A DNA stretch of 64,000 bases from Streptomyces luteogriseus (GCF_014205055.1 NZ_JACHMS010000001.1:1302001-1366000), one strand, 5' to 3'. Shown: positions 8,881 through 18,256, counted from the first letter of the stretch. Numbers and translations are program-made. Notes: a model not told the origin generated them from the letters alone.

Positions 8881-9139
8881 GTTGAGAGTGCTGTCCACCG
8901 CCGAGCGGACGTCGTCGTACACGGCGGTGTCACCGACGAGTGTCAGCAGCCCCTCGGGGCGTCCCAGTTCCTCGGCGAAGTCACGCTGCCGCTCCTCCCC
9001 GCGGCCGGTGACCGCCACCCGGTGCCCGGCGTCCAGCAACTGCCGTGCGACAGCGGCACCGATCCCTCCCCCAAGCTCTCGACTTCGCTCGAGCAGGGGG
9101 ACCCCCGCCGCCGCCGGTGATGAGCGCGACCTGAGCCAT
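8881..9139 (-). pseudogene. Short-chain dehydrogenase remnant, interrupted and truncated
   Basis: An ATG at 9139 starts MAQVALITGGGG, the Rossmann glycine motif of an SDR. The frame is then broken by a palindromic repeat (about 9064-9106). Just past it another frame continues with IGAAVARQLLDAGHRVAVTG and goes on to YDDVRSAVDSTL, about 75 residues into a normal ~240-residue SDR. There the homology stops and non-SDR residues run into the reductase terminator. So the gene has both an insertion inside its cofactor-binding loop and a large 3' deletion, and should not yield a working enzyme. Confidence 0.8.
9064..9106. repeat. Short palindromic Streptomyces-type repeat inserted in SDR gene
   Basis: The block CCCTCCCCCAAGCTCTCGA, then CTTCGCTCGAGCAGGGGGAC, folds on itself: TCCCCC pairs with GGGGGA, and GCTC..CGA pairs with CTCGAGC around CTTCG. 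I recognise this sequence from memory as one that recurs in many Streptomyces genomes, usually between genes. Here it sits inside the SDR glycine loop and shifts the frame. Its mechanism of spread is unknown. Confidence 0.7.
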
Positions 9140-9206
9140 GGATCTCCCCCTGTGGTGTCGGCCGGAGTGCGATGCCGGGGAGTCCATCAGCTGGAGCGCT
9201 CTCGAA

Positions 9207-9236
9207 GTCAAGGGCCTCGGTGTCAAGGGCCTCGAC
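9207..9236. repeat. Two-copy 15-bp tandem repeat
   Basis: GTCAAGGGCCTCGGT at 9207-9221 is followed directly by GTCAAGGGCCTCGAC at 9222-9236. It lies between the SDR remnant and the methyltransferase stop. No function is apparent; it may reflect replication slippage. Confidence 0.6.
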
Positions 9237-9252
9237 GGTGAGGGACGCGGAG

Positions 9253-10158
9253 CTACGCGGGCCGGACCGCGGTGTGCACGGTGTGGGCCGCCAGCACGAA
9301 CACGTCCTGGCGGTGGTGCAGGCCCGCCTTGTCGTCGGGGTCGAGGAGGCGGTCGAGGGTGGCGCGGTCGTCGTGGTCGAGGCCCTCCGCGAGGGTGTCC
9401 CGAAAACGCGTCAGGGAGTCGATGACGTGGGCGCGGGCGCGGTCCGAGGCCGGGGCGGGAAGGTCCAGGAGGAAGCTGTGCGTCCGGGTGTGCGTCAGGC
9501 CCGCTGCGGCCAGCAGGGCGGGCCAGTTCTCCGGCTCGGCGACATGGCCCTGGAGGTCCTGCCGCATCTTCGTGAACCACTCCTCCTCCAGCGCGTCCAT
9601 GCGCGCCTGGAGGCCGGGGCGGCCGATGCCGATGTCGCGGGGCAGGAACCGGGCGGGCAGCCCGCCCTCCATGAGGGCCAGGGTGCCGCCGGGTGCCAGC
9701 CGGGCCGCGAACGCGACGAGCCCGGCCCGCTGGTCGCCGAGGTGGTGCAGGGTCCGGCTGGCCCACAGCAGATCGGCCGGGTAGTCCAACTCGCCCAGGA
9801 CGTCCGGAAGTTCCCCGGCAACCGTGCCGAAACGGTCGGCCACCCCCTGCCGCTCCGCCCGGGCCCGGGCCAGCTCCAGCAGCGGCTCCGAGCCGTCCAC
9901 GGCCACGATGCGGGCGCCCGGGAACGTCTCGGCGAACAGACACGACACGACGCCGGGCCCGCTGCCCGCGTCGACGATCAGGCCCGGTTCGGTCACCTCC
10001 TTCGCCAGCCAGGCCAGGGCCCGCTCGTACATCGACGTGAACAGCTCGGCCTGGGATTCCAGCATCGGGGCCATCGCCGCCCAGTCGATGTCGGTGTGGT
10101 CGTGGTGGTGGCCGTGGCCCTGCCGGTGAACGGGGTCGTGGTCGTGGTCGTGCGCCAT
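9253..10158 (-). CDS. Class I SAM-dependent methyltransferase with His-rich N-terminus
   Basis: In this 301-residue protein, residues ~63-75 (GLIVDAGSGPGVV) are the SAM-binding motif I, AVDGSEPLLELAR follows as motif II, and LARLAPGGTLALMEGG-like residues follow around 155-170. The fold is the common Rossmann methyltransferase. The first 22 residues read MAHDHDHDPVHRQGHGHHHD, holding nine histidines and five aspartates. That stretch could bind zinc, nickel or copper, or act as a metal store; this is inference. The substrate is unknown. It is read leftwards and separated from the GH6 cellulase by a terminator, so it has its own promoter. Confidence 0.8.
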   Translation of the reverse strand: MAHDHDHDPVHRQGHGHHHDHTDIDWAAMAPMLESQAELFTSMYERALAWLAKEVTEPGLIVDAGSGPGVVSCLFAETFPGARIVAVDGSEPLLELARARAERQGVADRFGTVAGELPDVLGELDYPADLLWASRTLHHLGDQRAGLVAFAARLAPGGTLALMEGGLPARFLPRDIGIGRPGLQARMDALEEEWFTKMRQDLQGHVAEPENWPALLAAAGLTHTRTHSFLLDLPAPASDRARAHVIDSLTRFRDTLAEGLDHDDRATLDRLLDPDDKAGLHHRQDVFVLAAHTVHTAVRPA

Positions 10159-10238
10159 GGTGTTCAGCCTCTCGCTCGGATGCGGTCAGCGTGCGCCGAC
10201 GCACCGAGGGGAGGCCACTGCTGTTGCCGGTGCGGCAA

Positions 10239-10266
10239 ATCCGCCGGGGCCGGGGCCCCGGCGGAT
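10239..10266 (-). terminator. Perfect hairpin after GH6 cellulase gene
   Basis: ATCCGCCGGGGCC at 10239-10251 and GGCCCCGGCGGAT at 10254-10266 form a perfect 13-bp stem with a two-base loop. It sits about 20 bases after the GH6 stop in the direction of transcription. Confidence 0.8.
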
Positions 10267-10287
10267 CAGCCGGTCAGCGAGGACGGG

Positions 10288-12003
10288 TCAGGACAGCGGC
10301 GGGTACGCGTTCTGCATCAGCTGCCGGAACTGGGCGGAGAACCAGTGCCCGGACAGCGGCGCGTCCGGCAGGGCACCGGACATGTTGTTGTTGTTGCGCG
10401 GGTTGCCCGTGTAGGTCGGGTCGCACATGCGGTCGAAGCCCTTCCCCTCGTCGTTGGGGATCTGCTTGCTCGCCCCGTCGGACTCGCCCGGCGGCTTCAT
10501 CCACACGTACGCGTCGATCCCCGCGGCCGGGGCGGCCTTCGGGCGCTCGCCGAGGCCGGCTCCGGACTGGTTGCACCAGTTGCCGCCGTTGAAGCGGCGG
10601 TCGTAGCGCCCGCCGTCGACGTACGTGTCGACGCTGGTCGTCGCGCCTGGTCCGGTGGGCCGTGCGGTGCCGCCCCAGCCGTTGCGGGAGGTGTCGATCA
10701 GCATGCCGATGCTCGAGTTGAAGCCGGACGAGACCAGCTGGCTGCGGAACGCCTGGGCGTAGGACAGCTCGTCGACGTAGCGGTTCCAGTCGAGCCACTT
10801 CGACTCGCGGACGGACTTGCCGGCCACGGTGTCGCTGATGGTGAAGTGGTCCTCTTTCAGGGCGCTGTAGTTCGCCGTGTTGGTGATGAAGCCGTGGACG
10901 TCGTTCACCGTGGCGCCCTCGGCGGTCGCCGCCTCCTTCATGATGGTGGCGGTGGGACCGAAGTTGTCGTCCCAGCCGATCCAGCCGTGGTGCCCGGCGT
11001 CGACGTAGTTGTAGACGTTGGGCACGTCGCCGAGCTTGTTGAGCGCGTAGCCGACGCCCTTGACGTAGTTGCCGTTGGCCTTCATCACGTCGCACTGCGG
11101 GACGGCTGTCGGGCGGCTGCCGGTGTTGGTGACGAGGTTCGGCAGCGAGTCGATCTCGACCGTGGTGACGATCCGCAGCGAGGCGTACTTCGGGTCGGCG
11201 AGGATCGCCTTGATCGGGTCGATGTACTCCGTCTTGTACCGGTCGATCTCCGTCGGGCCGAGCTCGCCGTTGGAGGCGAGGGCGGAGCAGTCCCGGCCGG
11301 GCAGGTTGTAGATGACGAACTGGACGACGAGCTCGCCGGACCCCTTCTGGCGCAGGGCCTCGTCGAGGTGCTCGCGCAGGCCCATCTTTCCGCCGGCGCC
11401 GTTGATCGCGGCGATGCGGTCCAGCCATACACCGGTCGGCTGGTTGGCGACCCGGCTGCCGCCGGGCTCGGCGGCGGCGTTCGCGGACCACTCCGGGTTC
11501 ACGTACACCTTCGCGCCCTCGTAGGGGTTGTTCACGCGGGTGGACGGTCCCCCCGGGTCCGGCGGGTCCGTGGGGCCGCCACCGCCGTCGACGTTGCAGG
11601 TCACGCCGTCGAGGGTGAAGGTGGCCGGGATCGCGTTGCTGCCGCTGTAGCTGCCCTGGAAGCCGAAGCTCACCGAACCGCCGGTCGCCAGCTGGCCGTT
11701 GTAGGCCTCGTTGGCGGCGGTGACGGCGGCGCCGCTCTGGCTGATCTTGGCGTTCCAGCCGCTGGTGACCTTCTGGTCGCCGGCATACGACCACTTCAGC
11801 GACCACGAGGACTTGGCGGCGCTGTTGTTGGTGAGCGTCACGGCGGCGGTGAAGCCGGTGCTCCACTGGTTCTGGATCTTGTAGTCGACGGTGCAGGGGA
11901 CTGCCGCGATGCCGGCCGTGCCGGGGTCGACGGCGAACGCGGTGCCGGTCGCGCCGGCGACCAGGGCCACGGCGGCCAGTAACGCGGTTCTCGTACGGCT
12001 CAT
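10288..12003 (-). CDS. Secreted GH6 cellobiohydrolase with N-terminal CBM2
   Basis: This 571-residue protein has a signal peptide at ~1-25, then a CBM2 cellulose-binding module at ~35-137 whose ends are marked by Cys37 and Cys136. A Gly/Pro linker (~138-156) and a GH6 catalytic domain (~157-571) follow. YNLPGRDCSALASNGELG carries the catalytic-acid aspartate, and TVEIDSLPNL and GFITNTANYSALKE match the loop-rich exo-acting Cel6B type, so processive release of cellobiose from chain ends is expected. The start is the ATG at 12001-12003; an upstream extension would put 119 polar residues before the signal peptide. Codon 8 is TTA, so translation should need the bldA tRNA. A CebR-like box lies upstream. 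Confidence 0.93.
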   Translation of the reverse strand: MSRTRTALLAAVALVAGATGTAFAVDPGTAGIAAVPCTVDYKIQNQWSTGFTAAVTLTNNSAAKSSWSLKWSYAGDQKVTSGWNAKISQSGAAVTAANEAYNGQLATGGSVSFGFQGSYSGSNAIPATFTLDGVTCNVDGGGGPTDPPDPGGPSTRVNNPYEGAKVYVNPEWSANAAAEPGGSRVANQPTGVWLDRIAAINGAGGKMGLREHLDEALRQKGSGELVVQFVIYNLPGRDCSALASNGELGPTEIDRYKTEYIDPIKAILADPKYASLRIVTTVEIDSLPNLVTNTGSRPTAVPQCDVMKANGNYVKGVGYALNKLGDVPNVYNYVDAGHHGWIGWDDNFGPTATIMKEAATAEGATVNDVHGFITNTANYSALKEDHFTISDTVAGKSVRESKWLDWNRYVDELSYAQAFRSQLVSSGFNSSIGMLIDTSRNGWGGTARPTGPGATTSVDTYVDGGRYDRRFNGGNWCNQSGAGLGERPKAAPAAGIDAYVWMKPPGESDGASKQIPNDEGKGFDRMCDPTYTGNPRNNNNMSGALPDAPLSGHWFSAQFRQLMQNAYPPLS

Positions 12004-12250
12004 GAGTGGGGGTCCCTCTTCCGTTGGGGTTCCTTGCGAATTCCGCGGTTCCGTGGGGGGTTCTCGGAGCGGTGAGGTGTTCGCGGGCAGGGCGGAGCCC
12101 GGCGGCGTCGTACGCGGCCGACGCGGGGCGGCAACTGTCCGCCGCACGCGGGCGTCGCGCGCCGGCGGCGGCTCAAAGTACTGAACGCGGGGGGTGTCGC
12201 ATGAGCGACTCCTTGCAGGTCGGGCGCGCCGTGACGGACGCGTCGACTGA

Positions 12251-12264
12251 TGGAACCGCTCCCA
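12251..12264. promoter_or_regulatory. CebR-like operator (imperfect)
   Basis: TGGAACCGCTCCCA differs from the CebR consensus TGGGAGCGCTCCCA at three positions, all in the left half; the right half is exact. It lies 248 bases upstream of the GH6 start and 191 bases upstream of the GH48 start. It probably serves the GH6 promoter, with cellobiose or cellotriose as the expected inducer. The two boxes share the flanking ACTGGT. Confidence 0.7.
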
Positions 12265-12393
12265 CTGGTGCCAAGGAAGGTAGCGCCAAGTGACAGTAAA
12301 GAACAGGGGAGTTGCTGACTTTTGCTCAACGCGGGGCGTCGAATCTTTTCGACTCTTCAAGGACCTTGACCGGTACCTGACGTGTCCGCACTA

Positions 12394-12407
12394 TGGGAGC
12401 GCTCCCA
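12394..12407. promoter_or_regulatory. CebR operator (perfect 14-bp palindrome)
   Basis: TGGGAGCGCTCCCA is an exact match to the known Streptomyces CebR box, which represses cellulose-use genes until cello-oligosaccharides arrive. It is 48 bases upstream of the GH48 ATG, where it would block the promoter. The 12004-12454 region between the two cellulases is otherwise non-coding and holds both boxes and both promoters. Confidence 0.92.
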
Positions 12408-12454
12408 CTGGTTCAAGCCTTGACTTCTCCGAGCCGCAAGGAGGAACCAGCACC

Positions 12455-15373
12455 ATGCATCCCCCACCCCGGAGACGCCGAGCCGTGCGGCGGTTGTGGA
12501 CCGCCGCCCTCGCAGCTCTCGCGCTTCCGTTGACGATGCTCTCCTCGGGGTCGACTCCCGCGCAGGCAGCAGCACTTCAGTGCAGTGTCGACTACAAGAC
12601 GAACGACTGGGGCTCCGGTTTCACGGTGGACCTGACCCTCACCAACCGCGGCACGGACGTCATCGACGGCTGGACGCTGACCTACGCCTACGCCGGCAAC
12701 CAGAAGCTGGGCAACGGCTGGAACGGCACCTGGTCACAGTCCGGCCAGAACATCACCGTGAAGAACGCCGCCCACAACGCGCGCGTCGCCGCGGGCGCCG
12801 CCGTCTCCACCGGCGCCCAGTTCTCGTACAGCGGCAGCAACACCGCGCCGACGTCCTTCTCGGTCAACGGCACTCCCTGCACCGGCGCGCACCAGCCGCC
12901 GATCGCGGTACTGACCAGCCCGAGCGCGGGCGCCGTCTACACCCAGGGCCAGGCGGTTCCCCTGGCGGCGACCGCCGCTGCGGCGGACAACGCCACCATC
13001 AGCAAGGTGGAGTTCTACGACGACACCAAGCTGCTGGGCACGGACACGAGCTCGCCCTACACGCTCTCCGTCTCCGACCTGGCCGTGGGCAGCCACTCCC
13101 TGGTGGCGAAGGCGTACGACAGCACGGGCGCCTCGGCCGACTCCACCCCGGTCGGCATCACCGTGGCCTCGGGCCCGACCGTCGTCGCCTCACCGCTCCA
13201 ACTGGGCGTCCAGTCGGGCAAGTCGGGCACCTACGAGGTGAAGCTGTCCAAGCAGCCTTCCGCGAACGTGACGGTGACCTCGGCCCGCGCCAGCGGCAAC
13301 TCGGGCCTGTCGGTCTCGGCCGGCGCCTCGCTGACCTTCACGCCGCAGAACTGGAACACCGCGCAGAAGGTGACCGTCACCGCCGGGAACTCGGGTACCG
13401 GGTCGGCCGTGTTCGAGTCGACGGCTCCGGGCCACGCCAAGGCCTCGGTCACCGTCACCCAGCTGGCGGCGGCGAAGGTGTACGACGCCCGCTTCCTGGA
13501 GCTGTACGGGAAGATCACCAACCCGGCGAACGGCTACTTCTCCCCCGAGGGCATCCCGTACCACTCGGTCGAGACACTCATCGTCGAGGCGCCGGACCAC
13601 GGCCACGAGACCACGTCGGAGGCGTACAGCTACCTCCTGTGGCTCCAGGCCATGTACGGCAAGGTGACGGGAGACTGGTCGAAGTTCAACGGCGCGTGGG
13701 ACCTCATGGAGAAGTACATGATCCCCACCCACGCCGACCAGCCGACCAACTCCTTCTACAACGCCTCCAAGCCGGCCACCTACGCGCCCGAGCTGGACAC
13801 ACCGAACGAGTACCCGGCCAAGCTCGACTCCGGTGTCTCGGTCGGGTCCGACCCGATCGCGGGCGAGCTGAAGAGCGCGTACGGCACGGACGACGTCTAC
13901 GGCATGCACTGGCTGCAGGACGTGGACAACGTCTACGGCTACGGCAACTCCCCCGGCAAGTGCGAGGCGGGTCCGTCGGACACCGGCCCGTCCTACATCA
14001 ACACCTTCCAGCGCGGCGCGCAGGAGTCGGTGTGGGAGACGGTGCCGCAGCCGACCTGTGACGCCTTCAAGTACGGCGGCAAGAACGGCTACCTGGACCT
14101 GTTCACCGGGGACGCCTCCTACTCCAAGCAGTGGAAGTTCACCAACGCGCCGGACGCCGACGCGCGGGCCGTGCAGGCCGCCTACTGGGCGGACCTGTGG
14201 GCCAAGGAGCAGGGCAAGGGCTCCGCCGTCTCCGCGACGGTGGGCAAGGCCGCCAAGATGGGCGACTACCTGCGCTACTCCATGTTCGACAAGTACTTCA
14301 AGAAGGTCGGCAACTGCGTCGGGCCGTCGGCCTGTCCGGCGGGCACCGGCAAGGACGCCTCGTTCTACCTGATGTCCTGGTACTACGCCTGGGGCGGCGC
14401 CACCGACACCAACGCCGGCTGGGCCTGGCGCATCGGCTCCAGCCACGCCCACGGGGGCTACCAGAACCCGCTGGCCGCGTACGCGCTCAGCAGCTACGCG
14501 CCGCTGAAGCCGAAGTCGGCGACGGGCGCTGCGGACTGGGCCAAGTCCATGGACCGGCAGCTGGAGTTCTACCGCTGGCTGCAGTCGAGCGAGGGTGCCA
14601 TCGCGGGCGGCGCGACCAACAGCTGGGCCGGCCGGTACGCGACCCCGCCGTCGGGCAAGTCGACGTTCTACGGCATGTACTACGACGAGAAGCCCGTGTA
14701 CCACGATCCACCGTCCAACCAGTGGTTCGGCTTCCAGGCGTGGTCCATGGAGCGCGTCGCCGAGCTGTACCAGCAGACGGGGAACGCGAAGGCCAAGACG
14801 GTCCTCGACAAGTGGGTCGACTGGGCGCTGTCCAAGACCACGTTCAACCCGGACGGCACGTTCCGCATCCCGTCGACGTTGCAGTGGTCGGGCCAGCCCG
14901 ACACCTGGAACGCCTCCAGCCCCGGCGCCAACAGCGGGCTGAGCGTCACCGTCGCCGACTACACCAACGACGTGGGTGTGGCCGCCGCGTTCGCCAAGAC
15001 CCTGACGTACTACGCGGACCGCTCCGGTGACACGGAGGCCGCGGCGGCGGCGAAGAAGCTGCTGGACGGGATGTGGGACAACCACCAGGACGCCCTCGGG
15101 ATCGCGGTCCCGGAGAACCGGGCCGACTACAACCGGTTCGACGACCCGGTGTACATCCCGAGCGGCTGGACGGGCACGATGCCGAACGGTGACGCGATCA
15201 ACTCGTCGTCGACGTTCGACTCGATCCGGTCGTTCTACGAGGACGATCCGGCCTGGTCGAAGATCGAGAGTTATCTCGCGGGCGGTGCGGTGCCGTCGTT
15301 CACGTATCACCGGTTCTGGGCCCAGGCGGACATCGCCCTGGCCATGGGCTCGTACGCGGAGCTTCTCGAATAG
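12455..15373 (+). CDS. Secreted GH48 reducing-end cellobiohydrolase with N-terminal CBM2
   Basis: In this 972-residue protein an Arg-rich signal peptide (~1-40) is followed by CBM2 (~41-147) and an Ig-like module (~150-245, [18 protein letters not shown] onward). A second beta-rich module follows (~250-338), then the GH48 domain (~340-972). The motif [17 protein letters not shown] holds the catalytic glutamate of GH48, which works processively from reducing ends of cellulose. Synergy with the divergent GH6 enzyme is well known for this pair of families. An AAGGAGG ribosome site at 12438-12444 fixes the ATG at 12455. The perfect CebR box sits 48 bases upstream. Confidence 0.95.
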   Translation: MHPPPRRRRAVRRLWTAALAALALPLTMLSSGSTPAQAAALQCSVDYKTNDWGSGFTVDLTLTNRGTDVIDGWTLTYAYAGNQKLGNGWNGTWSQSGQNITVKNAAHNARVAAGAAVSTGAQFSYSGSNTAPTSFSVNGTPCTGAHQPPIAVLTSPSAGAVYTQGQAVPLAATAAAADNATISKVEFYDDTKLLGTDTSSPYTLSVSDLAVGSHSLVAKAYDSTGASADSTPVGITVASGPTVVASPLQLGVQSGKSGTYEVKLSKQPSANVTVTSARASGNSGLSVSAGASLTFTPQNWNTAQKVTVTAGNSGTGSAVFESTAPGHAKASVTVTQLAAAKVYDARFLELYGKITNPANGYFSPEGIPYHSVETLIVEAPDHGHETTSEAYSYLLWLQAMYGKVTGDWSKFNGAWDLMEKYMIPTHADQPTNSFYNASKPATYAPELDTPNEYPAKLDSGVSVGSDPIAGELKSAYGTDDVYGMHWLQDVDNVYGYGNSPGKCEAGPSDTGPSYINTFQRGAQESVWETVPQPTCDAFKYGGKNGYLDLFTGDASYSKQWKFTNAPDADARAVQAAYWADLWAKEQGKGSAVSATVGKAAKMGDYLRYSMFDKYFKKVGNCVGPSACPAGTGKDASFYLMSWYYAWGGATDTNAGWAWRIGSSHAHGGYQNPLAAYALSSYAPLKPKSATGAADWAKSMDRQLEFYRWLQSSEGAIAGGATNSWAGRYATPPSGKSTFYGMYYDEKPVYHDPPSNQWFGFQAWSMERVAELYQQTGNAKAKTVLDKWVDWALSKTTFNPDGTFRIPSTLQWSGQPDTWNASSPGANSGLSVTVADYTNDVGVAAAFAKTLTYYADRSGDTEAAAAAKKLLDGMWDNHQDALGIAVPENRADYNRFDDPVYIPSGWTGTMPNGDAINSSSTFDSIRSFYEDDPAWSKIESYLAGGAVPSFTYHRFWAQADIALAMGSYAELLE

Positions 15374-15400
15374 TCCCCGCCGGGCGCTCCGAGGGGGCGT

Positions 15401-15477
15401 GGGTTTTGTCTGCGGGCCATGTGTGGCTGGTCGCGCCCACGCGGCGGAACCGCATATCGATGCAGCCCCGCGCCCCC
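15401..15477. repeat. Recurrent Streptomyces intergenic repeat (MITE-like)
   Basis: The stretch beginning GGTTTTGTCTGCGGGCCATG and running through TGGCTGGTCGCGCCCACGCG to CATATCGATGCAGCCCCGCG closely resembles a sequence I remember from intergenic regions of many Streptomyces genomes. It lies just after the GH48 stop. No coding capacity is seen. The identification is from memory only. Confidence 0.55.
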
Positions 15478-15533
15478 AAGACAGCGTCCGAAGCTCTGCG
15501 TACACGGCCCTGCACCTGACGCGGGGCCACCAC

Positions 15534-15570
15534 GGCCGGGCGGCTCCACCCGCACAGGGGCCGCCCGGCC
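15534..15570. terminator. Hairpin between GH48 and GH74 genes
   Basis: GGCCGGGCGGC at 15534-15544 and GCCGCCCGGCC at 15560-15570 form a perfect 11-bp stem with a 15-base loop. It lies 35 bases before the GH74 start, so it may be a terminator for GH48 or a 5' leader stem for GH74. No CebR box was found between the two genes. Confidence 0.65.
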
Positions 15571-15604
15571 CTCGCACGTCCCCCCTCACGGAAGGACCCC
15601 CACC

Positions 15605-18256
15605 GTGCGAAGAACCCGTATCCTCACGGCCGTGCTGGCGCTGGCGGCCGGGCTGTTGTCGGGCGCCCCCACCGCCCTGGCCGCCGATCCCCCGCCGAAG
15701 CTCGCCGCCGACACGTACACCTGGAAGAACGCCCGGATCGACGGGGGCGGGTTCGTACCGGGCATCGTCTTCAACCGTTCCGAGAGGAACCTGGCCTACG
15801 CCCGCACGGACATCGGCGGCGCCTACCGCTGGCAGGAGTCCTCCAAGACCTGGACGCCGCTGCTGGACTCGGTCGGCTGGGACGACTGGGGCCACACCGG
15901 CGTGGTCAGCATCGCGTCCGACTCCGTCGATCCGAACCGGGTGTACGCGGCGGTCGGGACGTACACGAACAGCTGGGACCCGAAGAACGGCGCCGTCATG
16001 CGCTCCTCCGACCGGGGAGCGAGCTGGCAGAAGGCGAACCTGCCGTTCAAGCTGGGCGGCAACATGCCGGGGCGGGGCATGGGCGAGCGGCTGGCCGTCG
16101 ACCCGAACCGCAACAGCGTGCTGTACCTGGGTGCGCCCAGCGGCAAGGGGCTGTGGCGGTCGACGGACTCGGGGGCCGGCTGGTCGCAGGTGGCGAACTT
16201 CCCGAACGTCGGCAACTACGCCCAGGACCCGAGCGACACGAGCGGCTACGCGTCCGACAACCAGGGCATCGTCTGGGTCACCTTCGACGAGTCCACCGGC
16301 ACGGCCGGGAGCGCCACGAAGACGGTCTACGTCGGTGTCGCCGACAAGGACAACGCGGTGTACCGGTCGACGGACGCGGGCGCGACCTGGCAGCGGCTGG
16401 CCGGGCAGCCCACCGGCCACCTGGCCCACAAGGGCGTCCTGGACGCGAAGAACGGCTACCTCTATCTCGCGTACAGCGACAAGGGCGGCCCGTACGACGG
16501 CGGCAAGGGCCGGCTGTGGCGGTACGCGACGGGCACGGGGACCTGGACGGACATCAGCCCGGTGGCCGAGGCGGACACCTTCTACGGTTTCAGCGGGCTG
16601 ACGGTGGACCGGCAGAAGCCGGGCACGGTCATGGCGACCGCGTACAGCGCCTGGTGGCCGGACACGCAGATCTTCCGCTCCAGGGACAGCGGTGCGACCT
16701 GGAGCAAGGCCTGGGACTACACGTCGTATCCGAACCGCGAGAACCGCTACACGATGGACGTCTCGTCCTCGCCGTGGCTGACCTGGGGCGCGAACCCTCA
16801 ACCGCCCGAGCAGACGCCGAAGCTGGGCTGGATGACGGAGGCGCTGGAGATCGACCCGTTCGACTCCGACCGGATGATGTACGGGACCGGCGCGACGGTC
16901 TACGGCACCGAGAACCTCACGAACTGGGACAGCGGGAGCAAGTTCGCCGTCACCCCGATGGTGCGGGGGCTGGAGGAGACCGCCGTCAACGACCTCGCCT
17001 CTCCCCCGTCCGGCGCGCCGCTGCTGAGCGCGCTGGGTGACATCGGCGGCTTCCGGCACACGGACCTGACGAAGGTGCCGTCGATGATGTTCACCCAGCC
17101 GAACTTCACCACGACCACGAGCCTGGACTTCGCCGAGTCGAACCCGAACACGGTGGTGCGTACGGGCAACCTGGACTCGGGGCCGCACATCGCGTTCTCG
17201 ACGGACAACGGCGCCAACTGGTTCGCCGGGACCGACCCTTCGGGCGTGAGCGGCGGCGGCACGGTCGCGGCGGCGGCCGACGGCAGCCGCTTCGTGTGGA
17301 GTCCCGAGGGGGCCGGTGTCCATCACGCGACGGGCTTCGGCACGTCGTGGCAGGCCTCCGCCGGAATCCCCGCCGGGGCCGTCGTCGAGTCGGACCGGGT
17401 CGACCCGAAGACCTTCTACGGCTTCAAGTCCGGGAAGTTCTACGTCAGCACGGACGGCGGGGCGACGTTCAAGGAGTCACCCGCCGGTGGCCTGCCCGGC
17501 GGCGACAGCGTCCGCTTCAAGGCGCTGCCCGGAGGGAAGGGCGACGTGTGGCTGGCGGGCGGGGCGACGGACGGCGCGTACGGACTGTGGCACTCCACGG
17601 ACGGCGGGGCAAGCTTCACCAAGCTCCCGAACGTCGAGCAGGCCGACACCGTCGGCTTCGGCAAGGCCGCCCCCGGCGCCTCCTACCAGACCCTCTACAC
17701 CAGCGCGAAGATCGGCGGCGTGCGCGGCATCTTCCGCTCCACCGACAAGGGCACCAGCTGGACCCGCATCAACGACGACGCCCACCAGTGGGGCTGGACG
17801 GGCGCCGCGATCACCGGCGACCCGCGGGTGTACGGCCGTGTCTACGTCTCGACGAACGGCCGCGGCGTCCTCTACGGCGACAGCTCCGGCGGCGGCACCA
17901 CGGATCCGGGACCGGGCCCCGGCCCCACACCGACCGGTGCCTGCCAGGTCACCTACAAGATCACCAGCCAATGGTCGGGCGGCTTCCAGGCGGACGTCCA
18001 GCTCACCAACACCGGCACGAGCCCCTGGAACGGCTGGTCACTCGCCTGGACCTTCACCGACGGCCAGAAGCTGACCCAGGCCTGGAACGCCGAGGCGGCC
18101 CAGTCGGGGCCGACGGTGACGGCGAAGAACGTCGCCTGGAACGCGAACGTGGCGGCGGGGTCGTCGGTGAGCTTCGGGTTCACCGCGAACCGGTCGGGCA
18201 CGAACGCGAAACCGGCCGCGTTCAAGCTGGGTGAGCAGACCTGCGCGGTCGGCTGA
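15605..18256 (+). CDS. Secreted GH74 xyloglucanase with C-terminal CBM2
   Basis: This 883-residue protein has a signal peptide at ~1-28 (VRRTRILTAVLALAAGLLSG). A twin seven-bladed propeller GH74 domain follows (~33-760) with many sialidase-like Asp-boxes (SSDRGASW, STDSGAGW, STDAGATW, STDGGASF, STDKGTSW). Then come a GGGTTDPGPGPGPTPTG linker and CBM2 (~778-883) bounded by two cysteines. GH74 enzymes cut xyloglucan backbones, so it would strip hemicellulose from cellulose for the neighbouring GH6 and GH48 enzymes. The start is the GTG at 15605 with GGAAGGA nine bases upstream. It could be co-read from the GH48 promoter past the hairpin, or have its own. Confidence 0.93.
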   Translation: MRRTRILTAVLALAAGLLSGAPTALAADPPPKLAADTYTWKNARIDGGGFVPGIVFNRSERNLAYARTDIGGAYRWQESSKTWTPLLDSVGWDDWGHTGVVSIASDSVDPNRVYAAVGTYTNSWDPKNGAVMRSSDRGASWQKANLPFKLGGNMPGRGMGERLAVDPNRNSVLYLGAPSGKGLWRSTDSGAGWSQVANFPNVGNYAQDPSDTSGYASDNQGIVWVTFDESTGTAGSATKTVYVGVADKDNAVYRSTDAGATWQRLAGQPTGHLAHKGVLDAKNGYLYLAYSDKGGPYDGGKGRLWRYATGTGTWTDISPVAEADTFYGFSGLTVDRQKPGTVMATAYSAWWPDTQIFRSRDSGATWSKAWDYTSYPNRENRYTMDVSSSPWLTWGANPQPPEQTPKLGWMTEALEIDPFDSDRMMYGTGATVYGTENLTNWDSGSKFAVTPMVRGLEETAVNDLASPPSGAPLLSALGDIGGFRHTDLTKVPSMMFTQPNFTTTTSLDFAESNPNTVVRTGNLDSGPHIAFSTDNGANWFAGTDPSGVSGGGTVAAAADGSRFVWSPEGAGVHHATGFGTSWQASAGIPAGAVVESDRVDPKTFYGFKSGKFYVSTDGGATFKESPAGGLPGGDSVRFKALPGGKGDVWLAGGATDGAYGLWHSTDGGASFTKLPNVEQADTVGFGKAAPGASYQTLYTSAKIGGVRGIFRSTDKGTSWTRINDDAHQWGWTGAAITGDPRVYGRVYVSTNGRGVLYGDSSGGGTTDPGPGPGPTPTGACQVTYKITSQWSGGFQADVQLTNTGTSPWNGWSLAWTFTDGQKLTQAWNAEAAQSGPTVTAKNVAWNANVAAGSSVSFGFTANRSGTNAKPAAFKLGEQTCAVG

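Noticed and set aside
13190..17326. Very long open frame on the minus strand opposite the GH48 and GH74 genes
   Set aside because: It is a GC-skew shadow of two confidently identified secreted enzymes on the plus strand; its protein is Arg/Val-rich without domains.
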